From NCBI GenBank assembly GCA_019417045.1, contig DXWE01000051.1, positions 1-9,694 on the forward strand: 9,694 nucleotides of DNA. Reading direction: 5' to 3'. The first letter of the stretch is position 1. The number at the start of each line of letters is the position of its first letter. Under the pieces are notes generated by a model. The model was not told where the DNA came from and did not search any database. It saw nothing but the letters and a program-made list of their open reading frames with translations. Both the position numbers and the translations under genes were made by a program. Origin of the DNA: Oscillospiraceae bacterium (GTDB lineage: Bacteria; Bacillota; Clostridia; Oscillospirales; Acutalibacteraceae). Positions 7,288-9,694 of this stretch are shown here, piece by piece.

Positions 7288-8598
7288 ATGCATACGACGG
7301 ATTGGTCCCTCTGGCAGTCGCAGCAGCTGGAGCGTCAGTCGCTGCGCCGGCAGAGCAATCTGGCCGCCTGCGCGGTGCTGTTTTTGTTTGGGGTGCAGCA
7401 GGTGGTCCTGCCGATTGTGCAGGAACTTCTTCTGCTCTTTGGCTTCCCACTCGGCAATCTGCAGATCGGCTCCAACGCGTTTACGGTCTATTACGGTGTG
7501 CTGTACATCCTGATGATGGGGCTGCCGGTGCTGTGCTGTACGTTCATCGGGCGGCGGGGGACGGCGCTGTATCCCTGTCGGCCGGTCGGTGCGGGCACGG
7601 CGGTCATGATCGTGCTGAGCGGGCTGGCGCTGTGCGTGATGGCGGATTTTGCCGTCTCGTATTCCAATGTATTTTTCAATGCCCTCGGCTTTTACTATCC
7701 CGGTTCCCCGTCCCTGCAAAACGGCACGGTGACCGGGCTGCTGCTCAACCTGCTCGTGTCCGCGCTGCTGCCGGCGATTCTGGAGGAGATGCTGTTCCGC
7801 GGGTTTGTGCTGCAAAAGCTGCGCCCGTTTGGAGACGGGCTGGCGGTGTTCGGCTCGGCGCTGCTGTTCGGGCTGATGCACACGAATATTGTCCAGATCC
7901 CGTTCGCGCTGCTGCTCGGGATCGTGTTCGGGTTTATTGTCCTTAAAACCGGCAATATTTTGCTGGCCATGATCCTGCATTTCCTGAACAACGCCCTGTC
8001 GGTGGTGCTCGAGTACGCAACGCTGTCTCTCGACTCGGGCACGGCCAACGTGGTGGTGCTCACGGCGTTTGTGGTGATCGGCTGTGTAGGGCTGGTCGCG
8101 CTGGCCGTGCTGCTCGTGACCCATCATCCGGTCACCCGCCCGCTCGGGGACAGTGCACGCACCCTGTTGTCCAAGGGCAAACGCCTGGCCGCCATGCTGC
8201 TGGCCCCGGCGATGGTGGTGAGCTTGCTTCTGGTCGTCCTGTTCACCGCCATCAACACCGAAATCCGCCCGGTGAGCATGAGTATGGAACAGATGACGCT
8301 GACCGTCGGGCAGGAGGCACAGTTGACCGCCAACCAGTCTCTGTTCTATTCCGGCCCGCGGGAGATAGCGTGGCGCAGCTCTGACCCCCGGGTGGCGACG
8401 GTGGATCAAAATGGTCTGGTCCGGGCGGTGGGCTCCGGGCAGGCCCGTATCACGGCCTATTTTTCGGACGGCAACTACGCGACCTGTATCGTCACGGTGC
8501 AGGAGAGCGCCCAGGCCTATGATTCCTCCGCCTCTCGTGTCTTGTTGACGGGACTGCCCGTTTTTCTGCCCTGTCCGGCCCGGCTGGGAGGCGCCTGA
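7288..8598 (+). CDS. CPBP family intramembrane glutamic endopeptidase with C-terminal Big_2 (Ig-like) domain
   Basis: This is a polytopic membrane protein of 436 residues in the CPBP (CAAX protease / bacteriocin-processing, Abi) family. The three catalytic motifs are intact: EEMLFR with E166, E167 and R171; FGLMH with F194 and H198; and HFLNN with H231 and N235. Hydrophobic segments lie near 25-53, 65-87, 102-126, 147-165, 185-230, 254-277 and 300-320. After the last segment, residues 328-405 match a Big_2 bacterial Ig-like domain (LTVGQEAQLTA, WRSSDPRVATVDQNGLVRAVGSGQARITA), presumably outside the cell. A 30-residue tail of no clear type follows. The substrate is unknown; known relatives process prenylated proteins, peptide pheromones or bacteriocins. 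The ATG at 7288 is preceded by GGAG at 7273-7276. The stop overlaps the tadA start by one base. Confidence 0.9.
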   Translation: MHTTDWSLWQSQQLERQSLRRQSNLAACAVLFLFGVQQVVLPIVQELLLLFGFPLGNLQIGSNAFTVYYGVLYILMMGLPVLCCTFIGRRGTALYPCRPVGAGTAVMIVLSGLALCVMADFAVSYSNVFFNALGFYYPGSPSLQNGTVTGLLLNLLVSALLPAILEEMLFRGFVLQKLRPFGDGLAVFGSALLFGLMHTNIVQIPFALLLGIVFGFIVLKTGNILLAMILHFLNNALSVVLEYATLSLDSGTANVVVLTAFVVIGCVGLVALAVLLVTHHPVTRPLGDSARTLLSKGKRLAAMLLAPAMVVSLLLVVLFTAINTEIRPVSMSMEQMTLTVGQEAQLTANQSLFYSGPREIAWRSSDPRVATVDQNGLVRAVGSGQARITAYFSDGNYATCIVTVQESAQAYDSSASRVLLTGLPVFLPCPARLGGA

Positions 8599-9062
8599 TG
8601 GACGAGCAATTTATGCGCCTGGCCCTCGCGTTGGCGCAGGAGGCTGCCGACGAAGGCGAGGTACCGGTCGGGGCGGTGGTCGTGCGGGGCGAGACGGTGG
8701 TCGGCACCGGCCGCAACCGCCGGGAAACCGGGAAAAATGCCCTTGCGCACGCGGAGATCGAGGCGATCCACCGCGCGTGCGAAACCCTGAAGGGCTGGCG
8801 GCTGTCCGGCTGTGAGCTCTATGTCACACTCGAGCCCTGCCCCATGTGCGCGGGCGCCATCATCAACGCCCGGCTGGACCGGGTGGTGTTTGGCGCCTTT
8901 GATCCCAAGGCCGGATCCTGCGGATCGGTGGTCAATCTGTTTGACCTGCCGTACAACCACCGGCCAAAGCTCGAAGGCGGGGTGCTGGAGGCGGACTGTG
9001 CCCGGCTGCTGTCGAGCTTTTTCGAGCAGCTGCGCCAAAACCGCCGCTTCTCCGCCCCTTGA
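8598..9062 (+). CDS. tadA: tRNA-specific adenosine deaminase TadA
   Basis: TadA converts adenosine-34 to inosine in tRNA-Arg(ACG), letting it read several codons. The 154-residue protein has the zinc deaminase motifs HAE (H51, catalytic E53) and PCPMCAG (C81, C84), plus the N-terminal PVGAVVV strand and the GSVVNLF segment typical of TadA. The ATG overlaps the stop of the upstream protease (TGATG at 8596-8600), and GGGAGG at 8585-8590 lies 7 bases before it. Translation is therefore probably coupled to the protease gene. The stop codon lies within the -35 box of the next promoter. Confidence 0.96.
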   Translation: MDEQFMRLALALAQEAADEGEVPVGAVVVRGETVVGTGRNRRETGKNALAHAEIEAIHRACETLKGWRLSGCELYVTLEPCPMCAGAIINARLDRVVFGAFDPKAGSCGSVVNLFDLPYNHRPKLEGGVLEADCARLLSSFFEQLRQNRRFSAP

Positions 9063-9086
9063 CAAACCGGGAAAAACCTCTATACT
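9059..9086 (+). promoter_or_regulatory. Near-consensus sigma-A promoter for the small unknown gene
   Basis: A perfect TTGACA (9059-9064) overlaps the tadA stop codon, and TATACT (9081-9086) follows after 16 bases. Transcription would start near 9093, about 46 bases before the ATG of the 81-residue protein. By sequence it is the best promoter in the window. Confidence 0.82.
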
Positions 9087-9138
9087 GAAGGGGAACAGGC
9101 CGCTATCGGATGCACAGGATATGGAAAGGATGAGATAG

Positions 9139-9384
9139 ATGCAAGCAGTCATTCGAAAAAAGGTGTATGATACGGACACGGCGACCGAGATCGCGAAGGT
9201 CACGTTCAGCTATTGGGGGGATCCCGCCGGCTATGAGGAGCGGCTGTGCCAGATGCCGGAAGGCCACTATTTCCTCTATGGCGTCGGCGGCAGCGAATCG
9301 CCCTATCCGGAACCCGTCATTACCCCGATCTCCAAGGTGAACGCCCAAAAATGGGCGGATGGCATTAAAAACCGCGAATGCTGA
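9139..9384 (+). CDS. Small conserved-type hypothetical protein (81 aa)
   Basis: I cannot assign a function. The protein starts MQAVIRKKVYDTDTATEIAK and contains GHYFLYGVGGSES and a final helix (NAQKWADGIK). From memory, this layout (YDTxTA near the start, then an aromatic FL-x-GxGG segment) recurs in small Firmicutes proteins of unknown role, some of them on mobile elements. It has no signal peptide or membrane segment. AAAGGA at 9125-9130 sits 8 bases before the ATG, and the gene has its own strong promoter. It is probably expressed as a single-gene unit. Confidence 0.75.
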   Translation: MQAVIRKKVYDTDTATEIAKVTFSYWGDPAGYEERLCQMPEGHYFLYGVGGSESPYPEPVITPISKVNAQKWADGIKNREC

Positions 9385-9406
9385 TGATTTGATACCTCCT
9401 CATTTT

Positions 9407-9437
9407 CCGTCCCCGCCGGGCTTTTCGGCGGGGACGG
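9407..9437 (+). other. GC-rich hairpin between the small gene and rsmA
   Basis: A perfect 12-bp stem (CCGTCCCCGCCG at 9407-9418 with 9426-9437) encloses the loop GGCTTTT. It starts 22 bases after the preceding stop but has no T run on either strand, so it is an incomplete intrinsic terminator. Its right arm directly abuts the -35 box of the next promoter. Confidence 0.5.
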
Positions 9438-9466
9438 TTGCGTCCGATCCGCCGCTGTGGTATACT
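9438..9466 (+). promoter_or_regulatory. Promoter of rsmA
   Basis: TTGCGT (9438-9443), 17 bases, then TATACT (9461-9466). Both hexamers, the spacing and the GG on each side of the -10 are the same as in the ROK promoter at 6098-6126. The predicted start site is near 9473, about 36 bases before the rsmA ATG. Confidence 0.78.
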
Positions 9467-9508
9467 GGACAAAACCCCTGGGCACTGCCCGGAAAGGACG
9501 GCGAGCCA

Positions 9509-9694
9509 ATGCCGGCATTGACAGACAGCGGCTATATCCGCGACCTGCTCTCCCGCCACGGGTTCCGATTTTCCAAATCCCTCGGCCAGAACTTCCTGGT
9601 CAACCCGTCGGTGTGCCCCCGCATGGCGGAGTCCTGCGGCGCGGGAGAGGAGGACGGGGTGCTCGAGATCGGCCCCGGGATCGGGGTGCTCACC
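9509..9694 (+). CDS. rsmA: 16S rRNA (adenine1518/1519-N6)-dimethyltransferase, N-terminal part
   Basis: RsmA (KsgA) dimethylates two adjacent adenosines near the 3' end of 16S rRNA late in 30S assembly. Only 62 codons are in the window. They include FSKSLGQNFLVNP (residues 21-33), the family N-terminal motif, and the SAM-binding motif I VLEIGPGIGVLT (51-62). The ATG at 9509 follows GGAAAGGA at 9491-9498. The reading frame is still open at the window end. Confidence 0.95.
   Translation, partial: MPALTDSGYIRDLLSRHGFRFSKSLGQNFLVNPSVCPRMAESCGAGEEDGVLEIGPGIGVLT

Overview
The window is a GC-rich stretch (roughly two thirds G+C by eye) of a Firmicutes chromosome, most likely class Clostridia. The evidence is the gene order SRP RNA - dnaX - ybaB - recR, the AGGAGG-type ribosome binding sites, sigma-A-type promoters and the protein sequences. 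Rank below class cannot be fixed from the sequence alone. It looks like core chromosome. I see no phage, transposon, CRISPR or defence island.

Region 1 (1-4680, plus strand) is a housekeeping block. It runs from the 4.5S/SRP RNA to dnaX (clamp-loader subunit), ybaB (nucleoid-associated protein), recR (recombinational repair), smpB (tmRNA partner) and purB (adenylosuccinate lyase). Gaps of 11-21 bases separate the protein genes, and the block closes with a perfect intrinsic terminator. The dnaX copy is broken as written: about 140-146 bases of the AAA+ domain, including most of the zinc module, are missing and the reading frame changes at the junction near 340. The gene is normally essential, so this is either an assembly or sequencing error or a real lesion.

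Region 2 (4685-6256) holds a convergently oriented minus-strand gene for a ROK-fold sugar-kinase-like protein with a long N-terminal extension and its own strong promoter.

Region 3 (6257-9694, plus strand) has an S1-domain RNA-binding protein, then a promoter overlapped by a 13-bp inverted repeat. It continues with a CPBP-family membrane protease carrying a C-terminal Big_2 domain, tadA (tRNA adenosine deaminase, start overlapping the protease stop by one base), an 81-residue unknown protein with its own near-consensus promoter, and the first 62 codons of rsmA/ksgA (16S rRNA dimethyltransferase).

Most genes serve translation and its quality control (SRP RNA, smpB, S1 protein, tadA, rsmA) or DNA replication and repair (dnaX, ybaB, recR). 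I found no convincing multi-gene undescribed system. The points worth a second look are the dnaX lesion, the animal-like PurB, the CPBP-Big_2 fusion, the extended ROK protein, and the promoter/inverted-repeat arrangements at 7194-7264 and 9407-9466.
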